A DNA stretch of 64,000 nt from positions 7,880,501-7,944,500 of the forward strand of contig NZ_MEHJ01000001.1 in assembly GCF_001746415.1 (NCBI RefSeq). The letters are read 5' to 3'. The notes beneath the pieces were generated by a model. The model ran no database searches. It had not been told where the DNA came from and saw only the letters and a list, made by a program, of their open reading frames with translations. A program made the position numbers and the translations under genes. This document shows positions 36,387-45,484 of this stretch, one piece after another. Numbering within the stretch: position 1 is the first letter of the stretch; every line of letters starts with the position of its first letter. The stretch comes from Streptomyces agglomeratus (GTDB lineage Bacteria; Actinomycetota; Actinomycetes; Streptomycetales; Streptomycetaceae).

Positions 36387-37238
36387 ATGCGTGTGGAGCA
36401 GATGACAGATCCGATCGCCTACCACGCCGAGGGGCCCGTATGGTCGCCGGTCTGGGGCGGCCTGCGCTGGGTCGACATGCTGGCCGGAGACGTGCTGTCC
36501 CTGGCCGACGGCGGCACCGTCACCCGCCGCCACGTGGGCGATGTTGCCGCAGCGGTGCGGCCCCGCCGCCAGGGAGGCGCGGTCATCGGAGTCGAGCGGG
36601 GCTTCGCCCTGGAGGACGCCGACGGCACCCTGACACACCTGCCCACGCTGTGGGACGAGGACCGCGGGATGCGCATGAACGAGGGCGGCTGTGACCCCGA
36701 CGGCCGCTTCTACTGTGGCTCGATGGCCTACGACAAGAGCCCCGGCGCCGGCACCCTGTACCGGCTGGCGCCCGACGGCTCCGTCACGGTGATCCTCACG
36801 GGGGTCACCATCTCCAACGGGCTGGAGTGGAGCCCCGACGGCACCCACGCCTACTACAACGACACGCCCACACAGCAGATCGCCGTGTTCGACTACGACA
36901 CCGAGTCGGGCCTGACCGGGCGGCGCACCTTCGTGACCGTTCCCGCCGAGGCCGGGCGCCCGGACGGGCTGACCGTCGACGCGCAAGGCGGCGTCTGGGT
37001 GGCCCTCAACAACGGTGGAGCTGTACGACGCTACTCTCCCGCCGGCGCCCTCGACGAGGTGATCGAACTGCCGGCCAGGAAAGTCACCGCCTGCGCCTTC
37101 GGAGGGCCGCACCTGGACGAGCTGTTCATCACCACATCCCGGGAAAATCTCGAACCCACAGAGGACCCGCTGGCAGGCTCACTGTTCCGCGCACGAGTCG
37201 ACATCGCCGGGCTGCCCGCCCGCGAGTTCGCAGGATGA
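36387..37238 (+). CDS. SMP-30/gluconolactonase family protein
   Basis: 283 residues from ATG 36387, with GGGAGG six bases upstream. Metal ligands are visible: the Glu in IAYHAEGPVW, the Asn in GVTISNGLEWSPDG and the Asp in AGRPDGLTVDAQGGVWVAL. RMNEGGCDPDGRFYCGSMAY is a family hallmark. The enzymes hydrolyse sugar lactones such as glucono-1,5-lactone with a divalent metal. With the glucose-dehydrogenase-like enzyme at 46031 and gluconokinase at 45485 it completes a glucose to gluconate-6-phosphate route. Soluble; no signal peptide. Confidence 0.9.
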   Translation: MRVEQMTDPIAYHAEGPVWSPVWGGLRWVDMLAGDVLSLADGGTVTRRHVGDVAAAVRPRRQGGAVIGVERGFALEDADGTLTHLPTLWDEDRGMRMNEGGCDPDGRFYCGSMAYDKSPGAGTLYRLAPDGSVTVILTGVTISNGLEWSPDGTHAYYNDTPTQQIAVFDYDTESGLTGRRTFVTVPAEAGRPDGLTVDAQGGVWVALNNGGAVRRYSPAGALDEVIELPARKVTACAFGGPHLDELFITTSRENLEPTEDPLAGSLFRARVDIAGLPAREFAG

Positions 37239-37652
37239 ACCAGCCTCACCGAAGGGGCCCCACGCATCCATCAAACCTCGGCCAGCGCCGGGTCACACGG
37301 CCCGCCACGGCAACGTCATGAGGTCCCGCAAGTGAGCTGCGCCTGGGAGGCGCACCGTAGGCGGACGCCACAGTGGTTCACATCGCGCACGTGCGGTACT
37401 CGCAACCTGTCCGCGCCACACCCGGAAACAGTCCACGCGCCGAACGTGCCGGTGCCCGACGAGAGGCACGTCGTGGTGGTCACGGCGAAACGCGCTTTGG
37501 CCGCGGCAGACCCGAGCAGAGGTTGCCCGGGAGCCGAGCCTCGCCGGTGCCATGAGCACTGCGACAGCGGCCGGGCCCGGGCGTAGCCTGGGACTCGTCC
37601 TGACGAGCGATAGACGCGAAAGGCTTCGCGGCTCGCGGAGAGGGCAACGCTC
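37239..37652. other. Intergenic stretch upstream of flavin monooxygenase
   Basis: 414 bases with no recognisable gene. Presumably holds the promoter of the 37653-39414 pair. Confidence 0.4.
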
Positions 37653-38786
37653 ATGACCGGCATGCAGTTCGGGATCTTCACAGTCGGGGACGTCACCCCG
37701 GACCCCACCACGGACCGTACGCCCAGTGAAGCAGAACGTATCCAGGTCATGGTCACCATCGCCAGGAAAGCCGAGGAGGTCGGCCTGGACGTCTTCGCGA
37801 CCGGCGAGCACCACAATCCGCCATTCATACCGTCCTCGCCCACGACACTGCTCGGCTACATCGCCGCCCAGACCGAGCGGATCATTCTGTCGACCTCGAC
37901 GACGCTGATCACCACGAACGACCCGGTCAAGATCGCTGAAGATTTCAGCATGCTGCAGCACCTGTCCGCCGGGCGCACCGACGTGATGCTGGGACGGGGC
38001 AACACCGGGCCCGTGTATCCCTGGTTCGGGCAGGACATCCGCCAGGCCGTGCCACTGACCGCCGAGCACTACGGCCTGCTGCGCCGGCTGTGGCGGGAGC
38101 AGGTGGTCGACTGGGAGGGCAAGCTGCGGACACCACTGCAGGGCTTCACCCTCGCGCCACGGCCGCTGGACGGCATCCCGCCGTTCGTGTGGCATGGCGC
38201 CATCCGCACACCCTGGATCGCGGAACTCGCGGCGCACTACGGGGACGGGTTCTTCTCCAACCACATATTCTGGCCCGTCTCCCACACCCGGAGCATGGTG
38301 CAGCGCTACCGGCAGCGTTTCGCGCACCACGGCCACGGCAAGCCCTCCCAGGCCATCGTGGGTCTGGGCGGACAGGTCTTTATGCGCCACAACAGCCAGG
38401 ACGCGGTACGCGAGTTCCGCCCCTACTTCGACAACGCCCCGGTCTACGGGCACGGCCCCTCACTGGAGGAGTTCACCGCGCAGACACCACTGACAGTCGG
38501 GTCGCCCGCACAGGTCATCGAGAAGACGCTGGGATTCCGCGACTACGCCGGCGACTACCAGCGGCAGCTGTTCCTCGTCGACCATGCCGGCCTGCCACTG
38601 AAGACGGTCATGGAGCAGCTGGATCTCCTCGGCGAGCAAGTGGTCCCCGTGCTTCGCAAGGAATTCGCCGTCGGCAGACCCGCCGATGTGCCCGCAGCCC
38701 CCACTCACCAGTCGCTGCGGCAGGCACGAGACACGGGCGAGGAGCATCGCCACGAACGGCAAGACAGCAGAGCAGGGATGCGGTGA
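37653..38786 (+). CDS. LLM-class flavin monooxygenase (CE1758-type luciferase-like)
   Basis: 377 residues from ATG 37653. Bacterial-luciferase fold: MQFGIFTVGDVTPDP, EVGLDVFATGEHHNPPFIPS, STTLITTNDPVKIAEDFSML, and the FMN-phosphate-binding GRTDVMLGRGNTGPVYPWFG. It is followed after four bases by an NADPH-dependent FMN reductase gene, the usual two-component pairing in which the reductase supplies FMNH2. Substrate unknown. The C-terminal 25 residues are charged and low complexity. Confidence 0.9.
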   Translation: MTGMQFGIFTVGDVTPDPTTDRTPSEAERIQVMVTIARKAEEVGLDVFATGEHHNPPFIPSSPTTLLGYIAAQTERIILSTSTTLITTNDPVKIAEDFSMLQHLSAGRTDVMLGRGNTGPVYPWFGQDIRQAVPLTAEHYGLLRRLWREQVVDWEGKLRTPLQGFTLAPRPLDGIPPFVWHGAIRTPWIAELAAHYGDGFFSNHIFWPVSHTRSMVQRYRQRFAHHGHGKPSQAIVGLGGQVFMRHNSQDAVREFRPYFDNAPVYGHGPSLEEFTAQTPLTVGSPAQVIEKTLGFRDYAGDYQRQLFLVDHAGLPLKTVMEQLDLLGEQVVPVLRKEFAVGRPADVPAAPTHQSLRQARDTGEEHRHERQDSRAGMR

Positions 38787-38790
38787 TGTG

Positions 38791-39414
38791 ATGACAAACC
38801 TGACGGTCATCAGCGGCGGACTGCGCCAGCCATCTTCCACACGTCTTCTTGCGGACCGCCTCGAATCAGCAGTCCGCACCGAGATGGGTGCCCTGCGTCT
38901 CAACGCCACCTCCTCCATCGTGGAGCTGCGGCCCCTGGGCCATACCGTCATAGACGCGATGCTCACCGGGTTCGCCGCCCCTCCGCTGGAGGAGGCGTTC
39001 GAGAATGTCGCCGCCGCAGACGGCGTCATCGCGGTGACGCCGGCGTTCAACGCCTCCTTCAGCGGCCTGTTCAAGTCGTTCTTCGACGTGCTGCCAGAGG
39101 AAACCCTCGCGGACATGCCAGTGCTGATCGGCGCCACGGGCGGAACCGAACGACATTCACTCGTGCTCGAACACGCACTGCGGCCGATGTTCTCGTACCT
39201 CCACGCGATCGTCTCCCCCAGAGGCGTCTACGCCGCTACCGCAGATTTCGGCGCCGGGGAAGGCTCCGGACTCAGCGGGCGCATCGGCGCTGCCGCGGCC
39301 GACTTCGCCCGGCTGGTCCAGGGGTGCGGTGCCCACCAGCGACATGACTCCTTCCAGGACGAACTCACATCGATGGAGCAACTCCTGAAAGATGGATCGC
39401 CTCCGGCCCCGTAG
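38791..39414 (+). CDS. NADPH-dependent FMN reductase (CE1759-type)
   Basis: 207 residues from ATG 38791, four bases after the monooxygenase stop. It has LTVISGGLRQPSSTRLLADR with the flavodoxin-like phosphate-binding loop, and the reductase signature VIAVTPAFNASFSGLFKSFF, then DMPVLIGATGGTERHSLV. The protein should reduce FMN with NAD(P)H and hand it to the upstream LLM enzyme. The very short spacing means one transcript. Confidence 0.9.
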   Translation: MTNLTVISGGLRQPSSTRLLADRLESAVRTEMGALRLNATSSIVELRPLGHTVIDAMLTGFAAPPLEEAFENVAAADGVIAVTPAFNASFSGLFKSFFDVLPEETLADMPVLIGATGGTERHSLVLEHALRPMFSYLHAIVSPRGVYAATADFGAGEGSGLSGRIGAAAADFARLVQGCGAHQRHDSFQDELTSMEQLLKDGSPPAP

Positions 39415-39696
39415 CAGGACAGCGACGACGTCACCACGCCGGTTCGGCAGCGGATGTCTCAGTCACCGAGGTGCCGCTGCCTGGCCGAGCGCTAGCGACG
39501 GTGCGGCAAGCAGCGCATGCCCCGGAGCACGCAGCGCCCCCCTTCGAGGAGGAAGCCGGAGACGTTTCACTCGAGCTTCCAGGCTCCCCTTCGGACCTCG
39601 TCGGCACCCGCCCAGAGGCGTCACCGGCGGGCGTCTAGAGCAGCCGGGGTACGGGTACCCGTACGGCCCTGGGACCGATGCCCGCCGGGAGTAGCC

Positions 39697-40593
39697 ATGA
39701 CCAGTGCCATGCAGCCGCCGGAGCGCCCCATCGTTGCCGGTATCGACAGGGGGCCAGGCCATGAGGATCTCGTACGCTTCGCAGCCCGCGAGGCAGCGTT
39801 GCACACACGCCCCCTGCACATCGCGCACGCCTTGGAGCTGCCACTGCCCGGAAGGTCCATCTCGGACGAGAAGGAGAGCCGCTCCGCGGCCAAAGCGAGT
39901 GCACAGCTGGTGGAGCATTACGAGCGACTGGCCCGCGAGGAGGTTCCCGGCCTCTCCGTCGGCGGCGAACTGATCATGGGGCCCGCGGCCGCCGGGCTGG
40001 TTGAACGCTCTGCGGATGCGGAGCTGATCGTGATCGGCCATGGGGGCAGTGGTGGATTTGCCCGGCTGCCGCTGGGATCGGTGAGCTGGCATGTGGCCAC
40101 GCACGCCGAGTGCCCCGTCGTCGTCGTGCGTCCCTCCGAGACGGCGGAGCGGCCCGACAATCGTGTCGTGGTCGGCGTCGACACCGACGACGCCTCGCTG
40201 CAGGCCCTTGACATGGCATATCTGGAAGCCGGTCTGCGCGGTGCTCGCCTCGACGTAGTGCACTGCGCCGTCGATATCGCCACGTCTCCCACAGGGGCCA
40301 TCACAACCGTCCCGCTGGACCCCACACGGGTGAGAAGCGGCCAGCGGGAATTCTTCGACACCGAACTAAGAAGGCGGCGTGACCGCCACCCCGGCGTACA
40401 AGTGAACCTACGCATCGACCACTCCTCACCCGGACCGCTGCTCGTCGAAGCCTCCACCGGTGCTTGCCTGCTCGTCGTCGGATCCCATCGACGTACCGGG
40501 GTTCGCCGATTCCTGCTCGGGTCGGTCAGCGCCGCAGTGCTGCACACCGCACACTGCCCAGTCGCCGTAGTACCTGGTCACCGCGATAGCTGA
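39697..40593 (+). CDS. Tandem universal stress protein
   Basis: 298 residues from ATG 39697, with GGGAG ahead. Two Usp domains are present: residues 12-150 (PIVAGIDRGPGHEDLVRFA ... ELIVIGHGGSGGFARLPLGS) and 160-295 (RVVVGVDTDDASLQALDMAY ... CLLVVGSHRRTGVRRFLLGS). Both keep the ATP-binding G-x2-G-x9-G(S/T)-like loop. Such tandem Usps are strongly induced by low oxygen in mycobacteria and Streptomyces. A decayed relative starts about 850 bases downstream (41438). Confidence 0.92.
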   Translation: MTSAMQPPERPIVAGIDRGPGHEDLVRFAAREAALHTRPLHIAHALELPLPGRSISDEKESRSAAKASAQLVEHYERLAREEVPGLSVGGELIMGPAAAGLVERSADAELIVIGHGGSGGFARLPLGSVSWHVATHAECPVVVVRPSETAERPDNRVVVGVDTDDASLQALDMAYLEAGLRGARLDVVHCAVDIATSPTGAITTVPLDPTRVRSGQREFFDTELRRRRDRHPGVQVNLRIDHSSPGPLLVEASTGACLLVVGSHRRTGVRRFLLGSVSAAVLHTAHCPVAVVPGHRDS

Positions 40594-41022
40594 TCCCGGT
40601 ACTGACTCCGGTCATGGCGGGGCTCCGGCCACAGGACCCGGCCGCCTCGGATGCTGGTGCGCCCACTTCGGGACCGCCGAGCGATTCCTGCAACGCTGCC
40701 GAACAGGGCCGTGACAACACATGACCCCTGCCCGTCCAGGTTGAGTCAGGGATCAGCACAAGGAGCGCGAGGCAGACTGGCGGCACTCGGTCGCCCTTCC
40801 TCGTGACCGAGGGCGACCGAGGACAAGGGCCACCCGGCCCTGAAGGGCCGTACCTGCTTCCCTGGCGCGCTTGGTCCACCTGGTTCGTGGGTACCCGGAC
40901 TCGGCTGATGTGCAGACGGGTGTCGTCGGCTGTCGCACCCGCCCGGCACATCCGCGGCACCACGTGCCGTGACCAGGCCCCCGTCGGCCGGGCGGCAGTC
41001 ACTCGACACCGAGGTGACCGAC
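40594..41022. other. Intergenic stretch
   Basis: 429 bases between the USP and DUF3040 genes. No recognisable gene or RNA. Confidence 0.4.
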
Positions 41023-41421
41023 ATGACTTCACCGAAGGACGATGAGCGCGCATTCGCTCGGATCGAGCAACGTCTGGCAGATGATGATCCGGAGCTGGCA
41101 CGGCGCATCGATTCGCTCAACACGCAGTTCACCGAGCCGGCGGGTGACGACCGACTCCCGGACCGCAGGGGCGTGGGCCCAGTCACCGGGCGCGCCGACG
41201 AAGAGGTGGTCGCCGGTCCAGTCTCCGATGGCGGTGAAGAGCACTCATGGACAGTCAAGGTCGCTGTGGCACTGGCCATCTTGGCCGCTGTCGGGCTGCT
41301 GCTCACGGCGATCCTCTCAGCGCCCGGCGGCGGTGGACATCAGCCGCCCCAGCCGTACGGCCTCTCTCAGTCCGCGTCATCGCACGTCCTCGAGGGGCGG
41401 CCCGGATTAGGCATGTCTTAA
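41023..41421 (+). CDS. DUF3040 family membrane protein
   Basis: 132 residues from ATG 41023, with GAGG nine bases upstream. The N-terminal ARIEQRLADDDPELARRIDS matches the DUF3040 helix. One hydrophobic span is VKVAVALAILAAVGLLLTAIL near residues 78-98. Function unknown; small actinobacterial membrane proteins of this type often accompany stress genes. The last ~20 residues (Ser- and Gly-rich) may not be ancestral, because a decayed Usp gene begins at once downstream. A truncated DUF3040 copy lies at 47418. Confidence 0.75.
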   Translation: MTSPKDDERAFARIEQRLADDDPELARRIDSLNTQFTEPAGDDRLPDRRGVGPVTGRADEEVVAGPVSDGGEEHSWTVKVAVALAILAAVGLLLTAILSAPGGGGHQPPQPYGLSQSASSHVLEGRPGLGMS

Positions 41422-41437
41422 GAGATCTCCTGAAAGG

Positions 41438-41697
41438 CGATCAGGACACCCTCGTGCGATACGCAGCACATCAGGCCGCTCTGCGCGCTGTTTCCCTGCA
41501 CATTGTGCTTCCCTGCACATTGCCCACGCCGTCCAACTGCCCGGGCCGTTCGGGAACGCGGATGAGAAGGACGCCCCGGTGAGGGCTGCCGTCGTAGTGC
41601 GGCAGGGGTGGACCGGTTCGAGGTACTGGCCAGGTCGGCGTTCCCTCACCTCACCGTGGCAGGTGAACTGCCCTTCGACGCGGAGCAAGGACACAGC
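41438..41697 (+). pseudogene. Universal stress protein remnant
   Basis: GDQDTLVRYAAHQAALRAVS, IAHAVQLPGPFGNADEKDAP and FEVLARSAFPHLTVAGEL parallel residues 18-95 of the intact Usp at 39697 but lie in different frames. A 17-bp tandem duplication at 41492-41522 causes one of the shifts. The rest of the protein is absent. Confidence 0.75.
41492..41522 (+). repeat. 17-bp tandem duplication within Usp remnant
   Basis: TTCCCTGCACATTG occurs at 41492-41505 and 41509-41522 with TGC between: one 17-base unit copied in tandem, which shifts the reading frame. Confidence 0.8.
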
Positions 41698-41741
41698 AAC
41701 GGCGGCAATGCCTCTACTTGGCCGACAGGCAGTTCGCAGGG
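41677..41741 (+). repeat. 65-bp repeat, copy 1 (related to IS110 3' flank)
   Basis: GACGCGGAG ... GCAATGCCTCTACTTGGCCG, about 80 percent identical to 45397-45461, which follows the IS110 transposase. It may mark an excised or decayed element end. Confidence 0.6.
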
Positions 41742-42091
41742 CAGAAGCGGGCTGACACGGTTGTACGGCCTCCGTGGCGGAATTCCTCGTCCCGACCCCT
41801 CCGGTCCGGTTACTGCGTGCAAGGGCCCTGTGTCTCCTGGCCGTCACTATGTGCCGCTGCATGGCAGAGCGCCATGAGGCTGCGCCGTCAGCACTCATTC
41901 CACCCCCCGTGCCGCGGAGCCATCTACACGCTCGTCACCCCAGGAAATGGGTTTTGGTGCGGATGGTAGCGCCCCGCGCACCGGGTGACCGTAGAGGAAA
42001 GGCCCTGCTCCGGCGTCTGCCGTGCCGATTGACGCACGGATGCCCGCTTGAGAGGGCGGATGGCGGGCGCGCGAAGAAGTGGGCGGCCGCC
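41742..42091 (+). promoter_or_regulatory. Leader of ArsB/NhaD-type transporter with hairpins
   Basis: The 350 bases hold no gene. Just before the start codon two stems stand out: CGTGC/GCACG around 42026-42043 and GCCCGC/GCGGGC around 42046-42072, preceded by a conserved-looking CACCGGGTGACCGTAGAGGA segment at 41980-42000. A structured 5' leader, perhaps ion-responsive, is possible. I cannot match it to a known riboswitch class. Confidence 0.3.
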
Positions 42092-43417
42092 ATGAGCGCC
42101 GCCCGAGGGGAAGCGCCTGTGGATGTCACTGCGTGGCTGGCCGTGGCGGTGTTCGCCGCCGTCTATATCCTGATCGCGACGGAGTGGGTGCACCGCGTCG
42201 CGGCGGCCCTCGGCGGCGCAGTGGTGATGCCGGTCATCGGAGCGACCCACGCAGAGCACGCCTTCTTCTCGGAAGACGCCGGTATCGACTGGAACGTCAT
42301 CTTCCTGCTGCTCGGCATGATGCTGATCGTCTCCGTCCTCAAACGGACCGGCGTCTTCGAGTTCATCGCGATCTGGGCGGCGAAACGGGCCCGGGGCAGA
42401 CCGTACCGGCTGATGGTGCTGCTGACGGTGGCGACCGCGTTCCTGTCCGCCTGGCTCGACAATGTCACCACCGTCCTGCTGATCGCACCGGTGACGATCC
42501 TGGTGTGCACCCGGCTCGGGCTGCCGGTCATCCCGTACCTCATCGCCGAGGTCATGGCCTGCAACATCGGCGGTGCGGCCACCCTGATCGGCGATCCACC
42601 CAACATCATGATCGGTTCGCGCGCCGACCTTTCCTTCAACGACTTCCTGATCCATATGGCGCCCATCGTCGTCGTGCTGATGGCCGTCTTCGTCCTGATG
42701 ACCCGGGTGATGTTCCGGAGCGCGTTCCGCTACGACCCCGAGCGGGTGGATGCGGTGATGGAACTGCGTGAACGGGAGGCGATCAAGGACGTGCGGCTGC
42801 TCGTCGTCAGCGGTGTGGTGGTCGTGATCGTGATGGCGGGCTTCGTGCTGCACACCACCCTCCATCTGGAGCCCTCCGTCGTGGCCATCAGCGGCGGACT
42901 GGTCCTGCTCGCCGTCTCCCGGCTGAGTCCCGCCGACGTCGTCAAGGACGTGGAGTGGGAAACGCTCGCGTTCTTCACCGGGCTGTTTGTGATGGTCGGC
43001 GCGATGGTGCAGACCGGCGTGATCGCAGACCTCGGCGAAGCTGCCGCCCGGGCCACCGAGGGGGAACTACTCGGCACCTCCATGGCCCTGACCTTCGGAT
43101 CGGTCGTCCCCTCGGCCGTCATCGACAACATTCCGTTCGTGGCATCCGTCAGCCCGATCGTCTCCGAGATCGTCGCCTCGGCAGGCGGGCCCCAACAGGC
43201 CCAAATGCTGTGGTGGTCCTTCGCGCTCGGCGCGGACCTGGGCGGAAACGCCACGATCATCGCCTCCTCCGCGAATGTCGTCGTCGTAGGCATCGCTGAA
43301 CGCAGCGGTCACCACATCTCGTTCTGGCAGTTCAGCCGCTACGGCCTGATCGTCACCGCAGTCACCGTCACCGTGTCGGCCCTGTATGTATGGCTTCGTT
43401 ACTTCGCCCTGGCCTGA
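42092..43417 (+). CDS. ArsB/NhaD (IT superfamily) ion transporter
   Basis: 441 residues from ATG 42092; a longer open frame upstream lacks coding character. There are 11-12 hydrophobic segments. Family motifs are IDWNVIFLLLGMMLIVSVLK, SAWLDNVTTVLLIAPVTILV, EVMACNIGGAATLIGDPPNI, and the mirrored SAVIDNIPFVASVSPIV and ALGADLGGNATIIASSANVV. The duplicated DN(V/I)xx and GDPPN/GGNAT pattern is typical of arsenite/Na+-H+ antiporter-like permeases. The ion is not predictable; annotation as Na+/H+ or arsenite transporter would be a guess. Confidence 0.9.
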   Translation: MSAARGEAPVDVTAWLAVAVFAAVYILIATEWVHRVAAALGGAVVMPVIGATHAEHAFFSEDAGIDWNVIFLLLGMMLIVSVLKRTGVFEFIAIWAAKRARGRPYRLMVLLTVATAFLSAWLDNVTTVLLIAPVTILVCTRLGLPVIPYLIAEVMACNIGGAATLIGDPPNIMIGSRADLSFNDFLIHMAPIVVVLMAVFVLMTRVMFRSAFRYDPERVDAVMELREREAIKDVRLLVVSGVVVVIVMAGFVLHTTLHLEPSVVAISGGLVLLAVSRLSPADVVKDVEWETLAFFTGLFVMVGAMVQTGVIADLGEAAARATEGELLGTSMALTFGSVVPSAVIDNIPFVASVSPIVSEIVASAGGPQQAQMLWWSFALGADLGGNATIIASSANVVVVGIAERSGHHISFWQFSRYGLIVTAVTVTVSALYVWLRYFALA

Positions 43418-43756
43418 TCGTGACGACCCGGCAGAGGAGAGGCGCCGGGCTACCCGAACTCGTCGCCCGATCCGGCTCACCGTCTTCCCGCTTGTCGGTG
43501 AACTGGGCTGTCCGCACGCCGAGGAGGCGGGACGTCAAGCCCGCTGTGCTCCTCGATTCCCTGGCTTCGACGCTGCCAGCGTGCTGCTGCAGCTAAGGAA
43601 CCGGAAGCACTGACATTGATGCTGATACTCGGGTTCCGGTGGTCGTGACTCGGGCACTCTGTCGCGCGACGTAGGCGCGGGTTCGGGCGTCGCCGGACGG
43701 ACGATGACAGCAATAGGAGTCAGCCGTTCACCTGCGGATGACGCCTCGCGGGCGTG
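43418..43756. other. Intergenic stretch
   Basis: 339 bases downstream of the transporter, without a recognisable gene. The IS110 left end probably lies within or near its right part, but no boundary was fixed. Confidence 0.35.
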
Positions 43757-43945
43757 AAAATCGGTACGGGGGCTGTCCGCCGACGCCGATCGATGTCTGG
43801 GCTGTGAGCCCGCATAGGAGTCTGGTGAGGGAGCCGTCCGAGGGGCCGCACACTGTCGTCTCGAGCACGCCGTTCAGCTTCTCCGTCTCCCCTCAGGCTC
43901 CCCGGGCAGCCCCCGCCCGCACCAATGCCCAAGGGGAGGAAGACG
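43757..43945 (+). ncRNA. Candidate IS110 bridge RNA region
   Basis: The 190 bases before the transposase start are non-coding and can form stems such as GGGCT-GTG-AGCCC (about 43799-43811). IS110-group elements encode a bridge RNA in the 5' non-coding end that pairs with target and donor DNA. Position and structure fit that model. The guide loops were not matched to the flanks. Confidence 0.4.
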
Positions 43946-45396
43946 ATGGAGGAGTCCAAAGACGACCACGACGACGGAAGTGTTGCCCGGGTCGCGGCGA
44001 TCGACATCGCCAAGGCAACCGGGATGGTGTGCCTGCGCATCCCGCACGACACCATCGAAGGCCGGCGCGTCCAGCAGGTCTGGACGGTCGCGTCCACCAC
44101 GAACGCGATCCTCGAACTCGGCGACCGGCTGGTCTGCCAGGGGGTCCAGCGGGTGGTGATGGAGGCGACGGGCAGCTACTGGCGGCCCTTCTTCTACCTC
44201 CTGGAGGCCCGCGGCCTGGAATGCTGGCTGGTCAACGCACGTGATGTGAAGAACGTCCCCGGCCGGCCGAAGACCGACAAGCTCGACGCGGTCTGGCTGG
44301 CCAAGCTCGCCGAACGCGGCATGGTCCGCGCTTCGTTCGTACCGCCCAAGCCAGTCCGGCAGCTACGAGACCTCACCCGCACCCGCACAGTGTTCATCCA
44401 GGAACGCACCCGGCACAAGCACCGGGTGGACAAGGCCCTGCAGGACGCGCAGATCAAGCTGTCCGACGTTGTCTCCGACCTCTTCGGTCTGTCCGGCAGG
44501 GCCATGCTCGATGCCCTGGCCGCCGGTGAACGCAACCCCCGAGCTTTGGCGGATCTCGCCAGAGGGAGCCTGGTGAAGAAGAAGCCGGCCCTGGCCGAGG
44601 CACTCACCGGGCAGTTCGAAGAACATCACGGCCGCCTGCTGGGCGTGCTGCTGGGCACCGTCGACCACCTCACCACGCAGGTCCAGGAACTCGACCGGCT
44701 GATCGCCGACCTCATGAAACAGACCACGGCTCCATACGACACCGGCGGGCCGTCGGACGGGGACGACACCGGCGGGCCGTCTGTCCGCGACGGTGTGACC
44801 GCGCAGGAACTGGCCGAGCGTCTCGATGCGGTCCCCGGCATCGGTCCCGCCACCGCCCAGATCGTCCTCGCCGAGATCGGCCTGGACATGAGCCGCTTCC
44901 CCACCCCGAACACCTCGTCTCGTGGGCGAAGCTGTGCCCCCGCACGATTCAGTCCGGAGCGAAGAACACCGCCGGCCCGGCGGGCAAGGGCAACCCATGG
45001 CTCAAGGGCGCCCTCGGCGAAGCCGCCAACGCCGCTGCCCGCACCGACACCTTCCTCGGCGCTCGCTACCGCAGAATCGTCAAACGCCGCGGCCACGCCA
45101 AAGCCCTCGTCGCCGTCGCCCGCTCCATCCTCGTCATCACCTGGCACCTGATCAACGACCCCGACGCCCGATACCAGGAACTCGGCACCGACTGGCACCA
45201 GCGCCATCTCAATCCCGCCCGCAAGACCCGCGACCTCGTCCGCCAGCTCCAGGCCCTCGGCACCACGTCACCCTCGCACCCACTATCGTGGCCTGACCTC
45301 AGTCACCCCCACCCACAGAGAAACCGTCCGGCTCCGCCGTACGGCGCTCCCGCCTGCCCGGAGAAACGGGGATTTTCCGTTCAGCATCGACGGTAG
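43946..45396 (+). pseudogene. IS110-family transposase, frameshifted
   Basis: ATG 43946 (AAGGGGAGGA upstream) opens a RuvC-like DEDD domain: VAAIDIAKATGMVCLRIP, RVVMEATGSYWRPFFYLLEA, RPKTDKLDAVWLAKLAERG. A coiled linker follows, then the Tnp_20 entry LDAVPGIGPATAQIVLAEIG. Near 44903 homology shifts frame to EHLVSWAKLCPRTIQSGAKN, PWLKGALGEAANAAARTDTF and ARSILVITWHLINDPDARYQ, ending at TAG 45394. One C lost from a run explains it. The catalytic Ser region is in the shifted part, so the product as sequenced should be inactive. Confidence 0.85.
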
Positions 45397-45461
45397 GACG
45401 CGGAGAACGGGGACGGCAACGACGGCGATGCCTCTACTTGACCGGCAGGCGGTTTGAGGGC
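45397..45461 (+). repeat. 65-bp repeat, copy 2 (IS110 3' flank)
   Basis: GACGCGGAG ... GCGATGCCTCTACTTGACCG, starting just after the IS110 reading frame ends. Related to 41677-41741. Confidence 0.6.
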
Positions 45462-45484
45462 TGCTGGAGCAGGTTGCGCAATGT

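Noticed and set aside
35118..37112. A 664-codon minus-strand frame covering the exporter and SMP-30 region
   Set aside because: The upstream 270 codons are antisense to SMP-30; AGGAG and ATG at 36302 mark the true start.
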